64,000 nucleotides of DNA. It comes from CAZMZW01 sp964571135 (GTDB lineage: Bacteria > Chloroflexota > Anaerolineae > Anaerolineales > Anaerolineaceae). This document shows, piece after piece, positions 17,852 to 26,260 of this stretch; within the stretch, counting starts at the first letter, position 1; each line of letters starts with the position of its first letter. The position numbers and the translations under genes are program-made. The DNA lies in contig CAZMZW010000003.1 in the NCBI GenBank assembly GCA_964571135.1, positions 248,001 to 312,000 on the forward strand, given 5' to 3'. The notes beneath the pieces were generated by a model, which saw only the letters and a list, made by a program, of their open reading frames with translations, ran no database searches and was not told the origin of the DNA.

Positions 17852-17885
17852 TTTTATATCTTATTAAATAGTTTTAAACCTGCTG

Positions 17886-17894
17886 ATTTTATCA
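17886..17894 (-). promoter_or_regulatory. Extended -10 promoter before hydC
   Basis: On the minus strand the sequence reads TGATAAAAT, an extended -10 element (TGN plus TAAAAT), about 35 bases before the hydC ATG. No good -35 hexamer is visible, which is usual when TGN is present. The same wording occurs before tRNA-His. It would let the enzyme operon be transcribed apart from the DRTGG/PHP genes. Confidence 0.55.
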
Positions 17895-17979
17895 TGTATT
17901 CATTTTGAAGTGTGAAAATTGATAGAAATCGGGAAATAATCTGTAAAAACTCCTGAAGAATATCCTACGAAATAAATGG

Positions 17980-18738
17980 TTAGAAATTTTGGATGATATC
18001 AAAGGACCTTCCTTGTAGTCCTTTAAAAGCCAGGCGAATCTCAGTGATGGTAGGCATGAGCAAGGTGTAGCTGGTAACCCCAAGGATATCCTCTAACTGA
18101 TGGGCATCCCCATTTTGGATCAAGGGGTATTTATTTAATTGGGGGTACTGTTGCCTGGCCTGAAGCGGAGTGATTTGCTTGGAGATTTCCAGCACTTCCA
18201 ATGAAATATCTTGCGGGACAAATCCGAGAACGGGTAATAAACCAAAAACGGTGCGGTTTACGTGCGCCGGGATCAGCAGCCCACCCAACCGGTTGACAAT
18301 TTCCCAGGCAGTTTTCAGGGAAAGTGAAGTTGATGTCAGAAGCATCTTTTCCTCACGGCGGATAAAATCGCCGCTTGCATCCACTATAAATTGCTCGCCA
18401 AAAGTATCCGCATGATTCTGGAAATCAGGAAGAGACCTGGATACAATTTCCTGGAATTCTTCTGACTGTTCAAGCGTGTCAAATAAACACAGGCTGTGGA
18501 TTTCTTCCCTGGTCTGCAGTTCCATGCCTGGCAAAACTACGATGTTGCTGCCTTGAGCTGCCTGCATTACGGCTTTAATATTACCTGTTGAATTATGGTC
18601 GGTGACAGCGATCAGATCGATATGTTTTTCCTGTGCTGTCTGAATGATCAAAGGGGGGATCATTTCCACTGCTGCACAAGGTGAAAGTACCGTGTGCAAA
18701 TGTAATTCTGCTTTGTATCGTCTTAATTGATCAGCCAC
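17980..18738 (-). CDS. PHP-domain phosphoesterase (TrpH/YciV-like)
   Basis: This 252-residue protein has the PHP metal-dependent phosphoesterase motifs LHTVLSPCA and VTDHNS, with further His/Asp ligands in PAHVNR and NGDAHQ. The start is GTG. Stand-alone PHP proteins often sit beside DRTGG and HATPase genes upstream of [FeFe] hydrogenase operons. The substrate is unknown; relatives cleave nucleotide 3',5'-bisphosphates or 5'-RNA ends. It ends the upstream regulatory block. Confidence 0.85.
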   Translation of the reverse strand: MADQLRRYKAELHLHTVLSPCAAVEMIPPLIIQTAQEKHIDLIAVTDHNSTGNIKAVMQAAQGSNIVVLPGMELQTREEIHSLCLFDTLEQSEEFQEIVSRSLPDFQNHADTFGEQFIVDASGDFIRREEKMLLTSTSLSLKTAWEIVNRLGGLLIPAHVNRTVFGLLPVLGFVPQDISLEVLEISKQITPLQARQQYPQLNKYPLIQNGDAHQLEDILGVTSYTLLMPTITEIRLAFKGLQGRSFDIIQNF

Positions 18739-18756
18739 AAATAAAAGTAGAAATGC

Positions 18757-19101
18757 CTAGCTATCTCTTAGCCCCATTTCCCATAATTTTCCAACTACAT
18801 AAAAAGAATTTTGGGTTGTGGAGAGAAGGTTAATCCCTTCTTCATTTGCTTTTTTAATGGTTTCTGCATCGGGAATGGCGTTTTCGGTGATGATCACGGC
18901 AGCGAGATCCAATAAACTGGCAACTGCGACGATATTATTATGTGCCTGCAGTGTGATCCAGATGCTCTGATGTTTGGCACCAGTCATCACACAACTGAGC
19001 ATATCCGAAACATATCCACTGACCGGTTGAATTTTTATTAAATCTTTCTGTTCGGTCAGAATCTTAAGGTCAAGCAGCTTTATGATTTGATCGAGTGTCA
19101 T
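18757..19101 (-). CDS. DRTGG-domain protein, second copy
   Basis: This 114-residue protein consists of one DRTGG-like domain, a small ligand- or protein-binding fold also found in phosphotransacetylases. It is a diverged paralogue of the protein at 20120-20479. The ATG at 19101 has AAGGAG 7 bases upstream and lies inside the end of the preceding gene, so translation is probably coupled. Role in the hydrogenase locus is unknown. Confidence 0.8.
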   Translation of the reverse strand: MTLDQIIKLLDLKILTEQKDLIKIQPVSGYVSDMLSCVMTGAKHQSIWITLQAHNNIVAVASLLDLAAVIITENAIPDAETIKKANEEGINLLSTTQNSFYVVGKLWEMGLRDS

Positions 19102-20119
19102 TTTCAGACTCCTTATGCGAGGGATATCCTTCACCGACGGTATCTTCTTCTTTTAGAAAAAATTTCAAAGTAAGGTGAGTGCCTTTGCCTACTTCTGAGA
19201 CAATCTTCATTTCATCCACACAGCGTGCGATGTTATTTAATCCCATACCAGCTCCAAAACCAAGGTCGCGGATTTCTTGCGTGGCAGTGGAATAACCGGG
19301 TTTCATTGCCAGATCGACATCTTCAATTCCCGGACCATCATCCCAAATGTAAACTCCAATATTGGTGGGTTCAATTTCTGCATGAATGGAACCGTTATTG
19401 GTAGCATGGATGATCAAGTTCATTTCAGCTTCATAAACGGCAATCCCCACCCGGCGTGCCAGTTGGGAGTTAGCCCCCAGGCGGAGGAGAGCGCGTTTAA
19501 TATTGCTCGAGGCAGCACCCCCATGAGTAAAGTCAAAATGCTTGATATCGTAACGCAGTACAAGGCTGGTGCGTTCGGATTCAATATCTTCAAATAAATG
19601 GGATGCTCTGTAGCGGCGCACCTCTTCTTCGTGGTAATCATGTTCCAGCGATTTTAAAAGTCCTTGAGTAACATCACCCTTGGTAATGATCCCAACCAGA
19701 TTCTTGTTTTCATCCAATACCGGGATCCTGCCGCGCCCAGTTTTGGTAAAAATCTTTAATGCTTCGGTTAAATAATCAAATGAGTTGACTGTAAAAAGCT
19801 TAGTACTCATATAGTCTTGGATAGGGGCGTCCAGGTCTTTTTTCATCAGACAGCGGATTAGATCTTCGGTACTGACCACTCCTATCAGGCAGCCATTTTC
19901 AACAATGAGGATACCTGAAATCCTTTTTTCGCGGAGTAAGGACAGCACCACCTGCATGCTTGCCTGCGGGGTGAGGGTGATGACATCCCTTGTCATTACT
20001 TCGCTGATCTTTAGAATATAAGCCAGTTCTTCCACACGCGAAATTTTTCCGGCAAATTGGTCAGAAATTATTTTGCCTTTAAAGCGGGGAGGGGTCTGTC
20101 TGAAGTTCGTATCGCGCAT
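19070..20119 (-). CDS. CBS-pair and HATPase (anti-sigma/serine-kinase-like) protein
   Basis: This 349-residue protein carries two CBS repeats (about residues 35-155) followed by a RsbW-like GHKL ATPase (YEAEMNLIIHA, DDGPGIED, GFGAGMGLNNIA). CBS pairs bind adenosine nucleotides, so it may report energy charge. Such proteins accompany [FeFe] hydrogenase operons. It begins directly after the stop of the DRTGG gene. No anti-sigma antagonist or sigma factor is seen nearby, so a classic partner switch is not supported here. Confidence 0.85.
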   Translation of the reverse strand: MRDTNFRQTPPRFKGKIISDQFAGKISRVEELAYILKISEVMTRDVITLTPQASMQVVLSLLREKRISGILIVENGCLIGVVSTEDLIRCLMKKDLDAPIQDYMSTKLFTVNSFDYLTEALKIFTKTGRGRIPVLDENKNLVGIITKGDVTQGLLKSLEHDYHEEEVRRYRASHLFEDIESERTSLVLRYDIKHFDFTHGGAASSNIKRALLRLGANSQLARRVGIAVYEAEMNLIIHATNNGSIHAEIEPTNIGVYIWDDGPGIEDVDLAMKPGYSTATQEIRDLGFGAGMGLNNIARCVDEMKIVSEVGKGTHLTLKFFLKEEDTVGEGYPSHKESENDTRSNHKAA

Positions 20120-20479
20120 TTATTGGGTAATGGGCATTTCCAGGCTGGGCAGGCCAGCCTGATATAAGCGGCCGGATAATTCAAACATCCCAAATGGAGA
20201 GGTGATCAGAGGGATGCATTCCTTGGTAGCGAGCTCAATGGTTTCCGAACTGGGTTTTTTCCCTCTTACGAATACAATGGCCGCTACGTCTGACATCTGG
20301 GCAGTGCGAACCACCTGTGGATTGCATAGGCCAGTCAATAAAACTGCATCTGGTTGGATGGAGGCCAGCACATCGCTCATTAGATCAGCGCCGCAGCCCC
20401 CTTTGATTTCACGGTTAAGGTCACAGGTTGGGTTTAGTATTTCACCTTTAATATAATTGATTAAATCCTGAACATTCAT
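20120..20479 (-). CDS. DRTGG-domain protein, first copy
   Basis: This 119-residue single-domain DRTGG protein (NREIKGGCGADLM and a PLITSPFGMFELS tail) is the first gene of the minus-strand block. It is divergent from hisS with a 90-base gap. Together with the CBS/HATPase, second DRTGG and PHP genes it forms a four-gene regulatory block ahead of the hydrogenase genes. Confidence 0.82.
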   Translation of the reverse strand: MNVQDLINYIKGEILNPTCDLNREIKGGCGADLMSDVLASIQPDAVLLTGLCNPQVVRTAQMSDVAAIVFVRGKKPSSETIELATKECIPLITSPFGMFELSGRLYQAGLPSLEMPITQ

Positions 20480-20533
20480 AATGCTTCTTTCGTATAGTTA
20501 ATTTATGCAATAAGGCTGACGAATGTAATTATA

Positions 20534-20542
20534 TGTTAAAAT
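20534..20542 (+). promoter_or_regulatory. Extended -10 promoter before hisS
   Basis: TGT-TAAAAT lies 28 bases before the hisS start in an AT-rich context. A CTGACG at 20516-20521 could serve as a weak -35 but at a short 15-base spacing. The extended -10 form matches those before tRNA-His, hydC and pfkA. Confidence 0.45.
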
Positions 20543-20569
20543 TTTTATAAATCTGCTTCAGGGTGTGAA

Positions 20570-21844
20570 ATGAAAAAAATGATTTCTTCTATAAAAGGTA
20601 CGCGGGAATTTTATCCGCAGGAGATGGCGCTGAGATCCTGGCTATATGCCCGGATCCGCCAGGTTTCTGAAATATACGGGTATCAGGAATATGATGGACC
20701 ATTCCTGGAATCCATTGAACTTTATGCGGCTAAATCCGGGGAAGAGCTGGTTAAGGAACAATCATTTGTTTTTCCGGATCGGGGAGGTAACCTGATTGCC
20801 TTGCGGCCAGAACTCACACCCAGCCTGGCGCGTATGGTGGTGCAAAAACAAAATGAACTGGTTTATCCATTGCGGTGGTGGTCCTTTGGGCCTTTCTGGC
20901 GTTATGAACGTCCTCAAAAAGGACGAACGCGCGAATTTTTCCAATGGAATATAGATTTGATTGGAGTTAATACACCTGAAGCGGATGCTGAGTTGGTTTC
21001 AATTTGTGCAAATTTATTTGCTAACTTGGGATTGACCCCTGAAGAAGTGAAAATCCTGGTCAATGATCGCCGACTTATGGACGCTGAATTATCTGCGCTG
21101 GGTGTTTCTGCGGCAATTAAATTAGTAATTGCAAAAGTGATCGATCGGCGCGATAAAATGCCTGCTGAAGATTGGGAAGAATATGCGATAGAGAAGGGAA
21201 TGAACCGCGAACAATTGGATGGGTTGAAGAAGATTTTAGCCAACAAAGAACTCTATAAAAAATCCCCCGAATTAATTCGCTTTTTCGATGGTGTTCGATT
21301 ATTGGGATATCAAGATTATGTGGAATATGATCCAGGGATCATCCGCGGTCTGGATTATTATACCGGGATCGTTTTTGAAGCTAAAGATACCGGTGAAGAG
21401 GGACGTGCCATCCTGGGCGGCGGGCATTATGACAACCTGGTTGCAGATATCGGCGGTAATCCACTTCCGGGGGTTGGGTTCGCAATGGGCGACGTTGTTC
21501 TGCCTCTGGTGCTTGCACGTTATGGGAAATTGCCGGAAATGGTTTCAGCTCCAGCACAGACATTGGTGACTGTTTTCGATGCCAATTCACTTAAAGACTC
21601 CTTGGCGCTTTCTTCAGAATTAAGGAAGGCAGGTGTGGCTGCGCTATGCTATCCAGAGCCGGCAAAGCTTGAAAAACAATTAAAATTCGCTGATAAAGCA
21701 GGGGTTCGCTTCGCATTGATCATTGGTCCCGATGAAATTGCCAAGGATGAGGTTAATCTCAAGGACCTTATGTTAAAGAGTCAGGTAAAACTAAAACGCA
21801 GTGCGATCACAAGTGAGCTAAAAATTCTTCTTGCCGATGGGTAG
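20570..21844 (+). CDS. hisS: Histidyl-tRNA synthetase
   Basis: HisRS charges tRNA-His. The 424-residue class II synthetase has the N-terminal GTREFYP, motif 2 (FGPFWRYERPQKGRTREFFQ region), the histidine-specific RGLDYYTGIVFE, a GGHYDNL segment and a C-terminal anticodon-binding domain, which argues for HisRS rather than the regulatory HisZ. A tRNA-His gene follows 30 bases after the stop, an unusual and functionally apt pairing. Confidence 0.9.
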   Translation: MKKMISSIKGTREFYPQEMALRSWLYARIRQVSEIYGYQEYDGPFLESIELYAAKSGEELVKEQSFVFPDRGGNLIALRPELTPSLARMVVQKQNELVYPLRWWSFGPFWRYERPQKGRTREFFQWNIDLIGVNTPEADAELVSICANLFANLGLTPEEVKILVNDRRLMDAELSALGVSAAIKLVIAKVIDRRDKMPAEDWEEYAIEKGMNREQLDGLKKILANKELYKKSPELIRFFDGVRLLGYQDYVEYDPGIIRGLDYYTGIVFEAKDTGEEGRAILGGGHYDNLVADIGGNPLPGVGFAMGDVVLPLVLARYGKLPEMVSAPAQTLVTVFDANSLKDSLALSSELRKAGVAALCYPEPAKLEKQLKFADKAGVRFALIIGPDEIAKDEVNLKDLMLKSQVKLKRSAITSELKILLADG

Positions 21845-21859
21845 TGCGTGTGATAAAAT
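21831..21859 (+). promoter_or_regulatory. Promoter for tRNA-His
   Basis: TTGCCG at 21831-21836 and TAAAAT at 21854-21859 are 17 bases apart, and the -10 is preceded by TGA (extended form). A start near 21866 would give a short leader before the tRNA. The -35 lies inside the last codons of hisS. Confidence 0.6.
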
Positions 21860-21874
21860 TTTCAGGCAAGTCAT

Positions 21875-21947
21875 GGTGGCTGTAGCTCAATGGCAGAGTG
21901 CTTGACTGTGGATCAAGATGTTGCGGGTTCAACCCCCGTCAGCCACC
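21875..21947 (+). tRNA. tRNA-His (GTG)
   Basis: The sequence folds as a full cloverleaf. The acceptor stem is GTGGCTG with CAGCCAC, preceded by the histidine-specific G(-1) at 21875, which faces the discriminator C at 21947. The anticodon loop is ctGTGga inside the stem cttga/tcaag. The T arm is normal. The 3' CCA is not encoded (the next bases are ctc). Confidence 0.97.
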
Positions 21948-22008
21948 CTCTTTTCTAGAATTAATGTAATTGCGGGTTTGCCCCTTTGGTGTACAGGCTT
22001 GCTCACAC

Positions 22009-22134
22009 TACCTCACCTTCGTGCAGTATGAGGCCGCCGAGAGTGAGGTACCTTCGTCTACTGCCGTTGCAGTTGACTCCGGCCGTTAGCTACCCCAGAT
22101 GATTAAGCCTTCGTTTTTCGAAGGCTCTTTTTTT
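22009..22134 (+). ncRNA. Candidate structured RNA, copy A, with terminator
   Basis: The 335-base gap between tRNA-His and the next gene is filled by a sequence rich in inverted repeats. TACCTCAC (22009-22016) pairs with GTGAGGTA (22043-22050), and ACTGC/GCAGT forms a hairpin at 22060-22073. A conserved block runs from 22041 to 22098 and recurs as copy B at 23847-23906. The block is followed directly by an intrinsic terminator, as expected for a small RNA. No known RNA family was recognised, and an untranslated leader or attenuator is also possible. Confidence 0.5.
22106..22134 (+). terminator. Intrinsic terminator
   Basis: A perfect 8-bp stem (agccttcg at 22106-22113, cgaaggct at 22119-22126) with a TTTTT loop is followed by CTTTTTTTT. 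It is a strong Rho-independent terminator for the tRNA-His/copy A transcript. Confidence 0.9.
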
Positions 22135-22247
22135 GAATATAGTAAGTATATTGGCTAATAAAACTAATACCGGTATTATTAGCAACGCTTTATTGAATAT
22201 TTTGTTTATTAAAACAAAATTATCTACAATGGTAGTAAATATTGTTC

Positions 22248-22253
22248 TATAAT
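22248..22253 (+). promoter_or_regulatory. -10 box before the metallophosphatase gene
   Basis: A perfect TATAAT lies 30 bases before the start codon in an AT-rich stretch. The best -35 candidate (tacaat at 22225-22230, 17-base spacing) is poor. The gene lies after a strong terminator, so it needs its own promoter. Confidence 0.5.
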
Positions 22254-22282
22254 CTGGAATATTTTCAAGGTAAGAAAAAGAT

Positions 22283-23749
22283 ATGAAAACAAAAAAATTC
22301 ACAATTCTTCATTCCAACGATTTCCATGGAGATTTTTTAGCTGAAGTAAAAGGAGAAGGCAAGGGTAGCCTTATCGGGGGTCTGGCTCTTCTTTCGGGTT
22401 ACATTAATAAGGTCCGAAAAGAAGAAGAAAATGTCTTATATGTTATTGCAGGGGATATGGTACAAGGCTCTCTGATTGATGCGGAATGGAAGGGGATTTC
22501 CACCATGGAGATTATGAATTACCTGGCTCCAGATGTCGTCGCCTTGGGAAACCACGAATTTGATTATGGCCTTCCACACCTTTTATTCCTTGAGAAAATG
22601 GCAAACTTTCCAATTGTCAATGCCAACCTTTACATTAAAAAATATAGAAAGAGACTGATGAAGCCTTATGAAATCATAAGCAAGTCAGGATTTGACATTT
22701 TATTCACAGGTATTATCACTGAAAAAATAATGGATACTCTAAAACTCGATAAACTCATTGGAAGCTTTGTTACTCTTGAGGATGCGAGTAAAGAGGTCGG
22801 GAAAATCTGTAATGCTTATAAAAATGATGATATTGATCTAACTATCCTTCTTACCCACATAGGGTATGAATCGGATATTGAACTAGCTAAAATACTTGAC
22901 CCCAAGTGGGGAGTAGATATGATCATTGGGGGCCACTCTCACACAATTTTGGAAAAACCCGCCCAAGTAAATGGAATTCTGATCGCCCAAGCCGGTGTGG
23001 GGAGTGACCAGATAGGCAGATTTGATATTGTAGTTGATGATGATACCAACTCAATAGTTGATTACAAATGGCAACTTATCCCAATTGATGACAATATTGC
23101 AGAACCTGATAAAAAATTGGAGGAATATATCAACTCCTTTAAAACCGAAGTCGATCGAAAATACAATACTATAGTCACAAAATTCTCAGAAAAACTAACT
23201 CATCCAAAAAGAGAAGAAGAAACAACTCTTGGAGATCTCATCTCGGATGTTTTTGCTGAGAATGCCCAGACCGATGTCATGCTTGTCGGAAGCGGATCGA
23301 TAAGAGTGAAAGAAATGGGTCCGATTGTTACTTTAAAAGATTTTCTGGCTTGCTTTCCATATGATGATTCTCTGATCAGATTTGAGGTACCCGGATCCAT
23401 CCTTAAAAAAATATTTAACCACATTATGAGAAAAGAAAATCGAACCGGAGAGGGGGAGTGTTACCAGATAAATAAAAAAGTAAAAGCAACTTATTCGGAT
23501 ATAGAAGGAAAACTTACATCATTTACAGTAGATAGTGTGGAAGTGGTAAATGACAGATTCTATACACTAACAATTCAAAATTATCACTTTTCAAATTCAC
23601 TAGAATATCTTGACGTTTCAAATGAAAAGCTTATTGAAACCGGTAAACAAAAGGTGGTCACAACAAGTGCTCAGGATGTCCTGGAAGAATACCTTAGAAA
23701 TAATCAAAATATGGCAAGCAAGATTGAAGGAAGAATAAATTATTCCTAA
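22283..23749 (+). CDS. Bifunctional metallophosphatase/5'-nucleotidase
   Basis: This 488-residue protein has an N-terminal calcineurin-like phosphatase domain (SNDFHGD, AGDMVQGS, GNHEFDYG, LLTHIGY, GGHSHT) and a C-terminal 5'-nucleotidase domain (ETTLGDLISDVFAENA, GSGSIRV). Family members hydrolyse nucleotides or cyclic nucleotides. Unlike most relatives it has no signal peptide, so it is probably cytosolic. The gene is more AT-rich than hisS and is flanked by the two copies of the structured repeat, which hints at acquisition as a unit. Confidence 0.88.
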   Translation: MKTKKFTILHSNDFHGDFLAEVKGEGKGSLIGGLALLSGYINKVRKEEENVLYVIAGDMVQGSLIDAEWKGISTMEIMNYLAPDVVALGNHEFDYGLPHLLFLEKMANFPIVNANLYIKKYRKRLMKPYEIISKSGFDILFTGIITEKIMDTLKLDKLIGSFVTLEDASKEVGKICNAYKNDDIDLTILLTHIGYESDIELAKILDPKWGVDMIIGGHSHTILEKPAQVNGILIAQAGVGSDQIGRFDIVVDDDTNSIVDYKWQLIPIDDNIAEPDKKLEEYINSFKTEVDRKYNTIVTKFSEKLTHPKREEETTLGDLISDVFAENAQTDVMLVGSGSIRVKEMGPIVTLKDFLACFPYDDSLIRFEVPGSILKKIFNHIMRKENRTGEGECYQINKKVKATYSDIEGKLTSFTVDSVEVVNDRFYTLTIQNYHFSNSLEYLDVSNEKLIETGKQKVVTTSAQDVLEEYLRNNQNMASKIEGRINYS

Positions 23750-23807
23750 ATTGGGAAAATTAACACCTGACTCTTTTAAATAAATAGGTTGTAGATCTAT
23801 AGGGGAT

Positions 23808-23906
23808 AGGCCGCTGTGTCACTTTTATATGGCATGAGTATGCCGTGAGTGTGAGGTACCTTCGCTTACTACTACTTTAGTAGACTCTGGCCGTAATCAA
23901 CCCCAG
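23808..23906 (+). ncRNA. Candidate structured RNA, copy B
   Basis: This stretch shares with copy A the identical 14-mer GTGAGGTACCTTCG (23851-23864), a following short hairpin (CTAC/GTAG here, ACTGC/GCAGT in A), GACTC/AGACTC, GGCCGT and a terminal ACCCCAG. An extra hairpin GGCAT/ATGCC lies just upstream. Stem sequences differ while pairing is kept, which favours RNA structure. No T-run terminator follows. Function unknown. Confidence 0.45.
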
Positions 23907-23937
23907 GTCGAAGCAAAATTAATGATAGTCCTATCGA

Positions 23938-25182
23938 TCAGACTGCCTTCCCTAAAGCAGTGCGACCCTGATGGTTTCTAGATCGGTCACGTTCCATATT
24001 TGAGAAGATCGGTCGGTTTCGGATCGCACGATTCTGCTGGGATGGACTTTCTGGAGCGCGGTTACTGTAGTCAAATCCGGCAAGGCGCTCTCTTTCGATT
24101 TTGGCACCCAGGACTTTCTCGATATCGCGGATCATTTTCTCATCCTCAGGCCCACTCAAGGTAAAAGCTTTACCCGTCGCTTGAGCCCGCCCTGTACGGC
24201 CGATGCGATGAATATAGGCATCCACTGTATTGGGAATGTCAAAATTGATGACATGGGATATATCCGATACATCAATACCGCGTGATGCGATATCGGTGGC
24301 AACGAGAATGTCATATTTACCATTGCGGAAACCATCCAAAGCGCCTTGCCGCTGGTTTTGGGACATGTTACCTTGCAGTGCTGACGTACGGAAACCCTCC
24401 TTTGCCAATTTTCGTGCCAGGTTGAGCGCTCGGTGCTTGGTTCGAGTGAAGATAAGTACCCGATCCATCGCCTTCTGATGCAACAGAGCTGTAACCAACG
24501 CAGGTTTCAGTAACTGGGGTACAGGATAAAGTGCATGAGACACGGTTTCTATTGGCGCGATGATGCCAATCTGCACGGTTACTGGATCATGAAGGATACT
24601 ATCTGCCAATGAACGAATTTCGTCTGGCATGGTAGCAGCAAAGAACAGAGTCTGGCGCTGCATAGGCACCCGTTTGAGGATGCGGCGAACGTCAGGGAGG
24701 AAACCCATGTCGCACATTTGATCAGCCTCGTCCAGCACCAAAATCTCAACGCGTGATAGATCAATGGTGTTTTCACTTAGAAGGTCCAACAATCGTCCGG
24801 GACATGCCACAACGATATCCACACCCTGCCGCAATGATTTTAACTGTGGATACTTGCTCACCCCTCCGTAGACGGTCGCGCTGCGTACGCGTGTGTTCCT
24901 TCCCAAAGCGATCGCCGTCTGGTGAATTTGCTCAGCGAGTTCACGGGTCGGAACGATGATGAGTGCCCGAATATGGCGAGCTGGGCTAAGGCTGAGACGC
25001 TGCAAGATGGGTAGCATGAATGCTGCGGTTTTACCGGTACCGGTTTGTGCCAAACCAAGAATGTCGCGCCTCTGGAGCACGACTGGAATAGCTTGCTGTT
25101 GGATCGGGGTAGGTGTGGTATAACCTGCGGTTTTGATGCCTGCGACAATGCGCGGATCGAGAGAAAATTGTTCGAAATGCAC
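23938..25182 (-). CDS. DEAD-box ATP-dependent RNA helicase
   Basis: This 414-residue SF2 helicase unwinds RNA in ribosome assembly or mRNA turnover. It has the Q motif (TPTPIQQQAIP), Walker A AQTGTGKT, DEAD, PTRELAEQ and HRIGRTGRA. Motif III reads AAT in place of the usual SAT. The C-terminal extension is short and basic (RDRSRNHQGR), as in RhlE-like proteins. The start is GTG, with AAGGAG 7 bases upstream. Confidence 0.92.
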   Translation of the reverse strand: MHFEQFSLDPRIVAGIKTAGYTTPTPIQQQAIPVVLQRRDILGLAQTGTGKTAAFMLPILQRLSLSPARHIRALIIVPTRELAEQIHQTAIALGRNTRVRSATVYGGVSKYPQLKSLRQGVDIVVACPGRLLDLLSENTIDLSRVEILVLDEADQMCDMGFLPDVRRILKRVPMQRQTLFFAATMPDEIRSLADSILHDPVTVQIGIIAPIETVSHALYPVPQLLKPALVTALLHQKAMDRVLIFTRTKHRALNLARKLAKEGFRTSALQGNMSQNQRQGALDGFRNGKYDILVATDIASRGIDVSDISHVINFDIPNTVDAYIHRIGRTGRAQATGKAFTLSGPEDEKMIRDIEKVLGAKIERERLAGFDYSNRAPESPSQQNRAIRNRPIFSNMERDRSRNHQGRTALGKAV

Positions 25183-25488
25183 TAGAATACTCCTTGACTC
25201 TATGGAGCCAAGTTGTACTCTTGACCCGATTGATTAATTAGAATGACTTTACTGCCCGTGTCCTGAAAGAATTGTTCACGAACAAGTGAAATTCATTGTA
25301 CTCGCTTTTGGGAAATGCGTATTTTGTTCTGGCAGGGCAAAATGGAGTTATAGATGGATATTTCTACCATTTTTCTGAATTAATGCCGGGGCATATATCA
25401 AAAATCCAATTTCTAACGAGAAGTTGGAGATGAAAACTCAATTGCTCACCTTTTCGTCTTATCAATTGGTATAAATGTTCTCACCTTC
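25183..25488. other. Intergenic stretch with one operator-like palindrome
   Basis: No gene is seen in these 306 bases. A perfect inverted repeat TTGTTC-AC-GAACAA lies at 25272-25285, about 90 bases before the helicase start, and could be a repressor site. It is GTTC-N2-GAAC, not the GAAC-N4-GTTC of LexA. No clear promoter was found. Confidence 0.3.
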
Positions 25489-25926
25489 TTAGGACCATTC
25501 ATGTACACTTTTTTCAAGGACCTCTGCCACGCGAAAACATTTCTCTTGGTCCACTTCGTTCCAGTGAAGAAGGATAATGCCCTTTTTCTCTGAAGGAACA
25601 CCGGTTATTTTAATTTCGGGATTTTTTCCCCAGCGATCCAGCATCGCACTACCCATGACCTGCCCATACCACTTATCATAATTAATTACGCCTATAGGAA
25701 TGTTATGGGTGAAGCAAAGTGTCAGATTCTTTACCCCGCCATTTGGCCAGGTTAATTCCTTCATCCCAACGCTTGTCCAGCAAGTCAAAATATTCGGGAT
25801 TCCTATAGAACTGAATGACTTTGCTGTTTCTTGTGTGTCAACACCAAGAATGAGAGTAGAGAAATCTTTTACCCCTTTGCCTTCTTCATCAGCTTTTTTC
25901 CCAAACAAATTTTTCAAGAAACCCAT
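25489..25926 (-). CDS. Hypothetical protein, unrecognised
   Basis: This 145-residue protein begins with a short amphipathic, basic segment (MGFLKNLFGKKADEE) and continues as an alpha/beta-looking domain with no motif I recognise. There is no signal peptide or membrane helix. A GAGGAAAG ribosome site precedes the ATG. It stands alone between two gene-free gaps, so context gives no clue to function. Confidence 0.7.
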   Translation of the reverse strand: MGFLKNLFGKKADEEGKGVKDFSTLILGVDTQETAKSFSSIGIPNILTCWTSVGMKELTWPNGGVKNLTLCFTHNIPIGVINYDKWYGQVMGSAMLDRWGKNPEIKITGVPSEKKGIILLHWNEVDQEKCFRVAEVLEKSVHEWS

Positions 25927-26260
25927 TTCTACTTTCCTCCATTTTATAAATATATTTCTAATTAAATCCCAAGAACAAGGGGTATTTAATCTAAGAATTA
26001 TTTACATTTTTGGTAGAAATTACTGTTTTGATTACGCAATATGGTTTGTGATCTGTGTCTTAAATGATTTATAAGAATATATTACCTATTCCGGTTCCAA
26101 CCTTTAATACAGACATTCCGAGTAAAGGCTTTATTAATGAGCAAAGCTATTAGTATAGTTTCTGGCTGATGACGTTTGTAGATAAACCATAATATAAAGA
26201 TCTTCGGTTCGGATGTATCGACGATCGATCATATTGTATGACATAGCCTTGGACAATTTC
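25927..26260. other. Intergenic stretch, nothing recognised
   Basis: These 334 AT-rich bases hold no convincing frame, RNA gene or terminator. They should include the promoter of the orphan gene to the left, but no clear -10/-35 pair could be picked. Confidence 0.5.

Noticed and set aside
22041..22098. Resemblance of the repeat to the M-box (ykoK) magnesium riboswitch
   Set aside because: Only a short GTGAGG-like string is shared, and no magnesium transporter gene follows.
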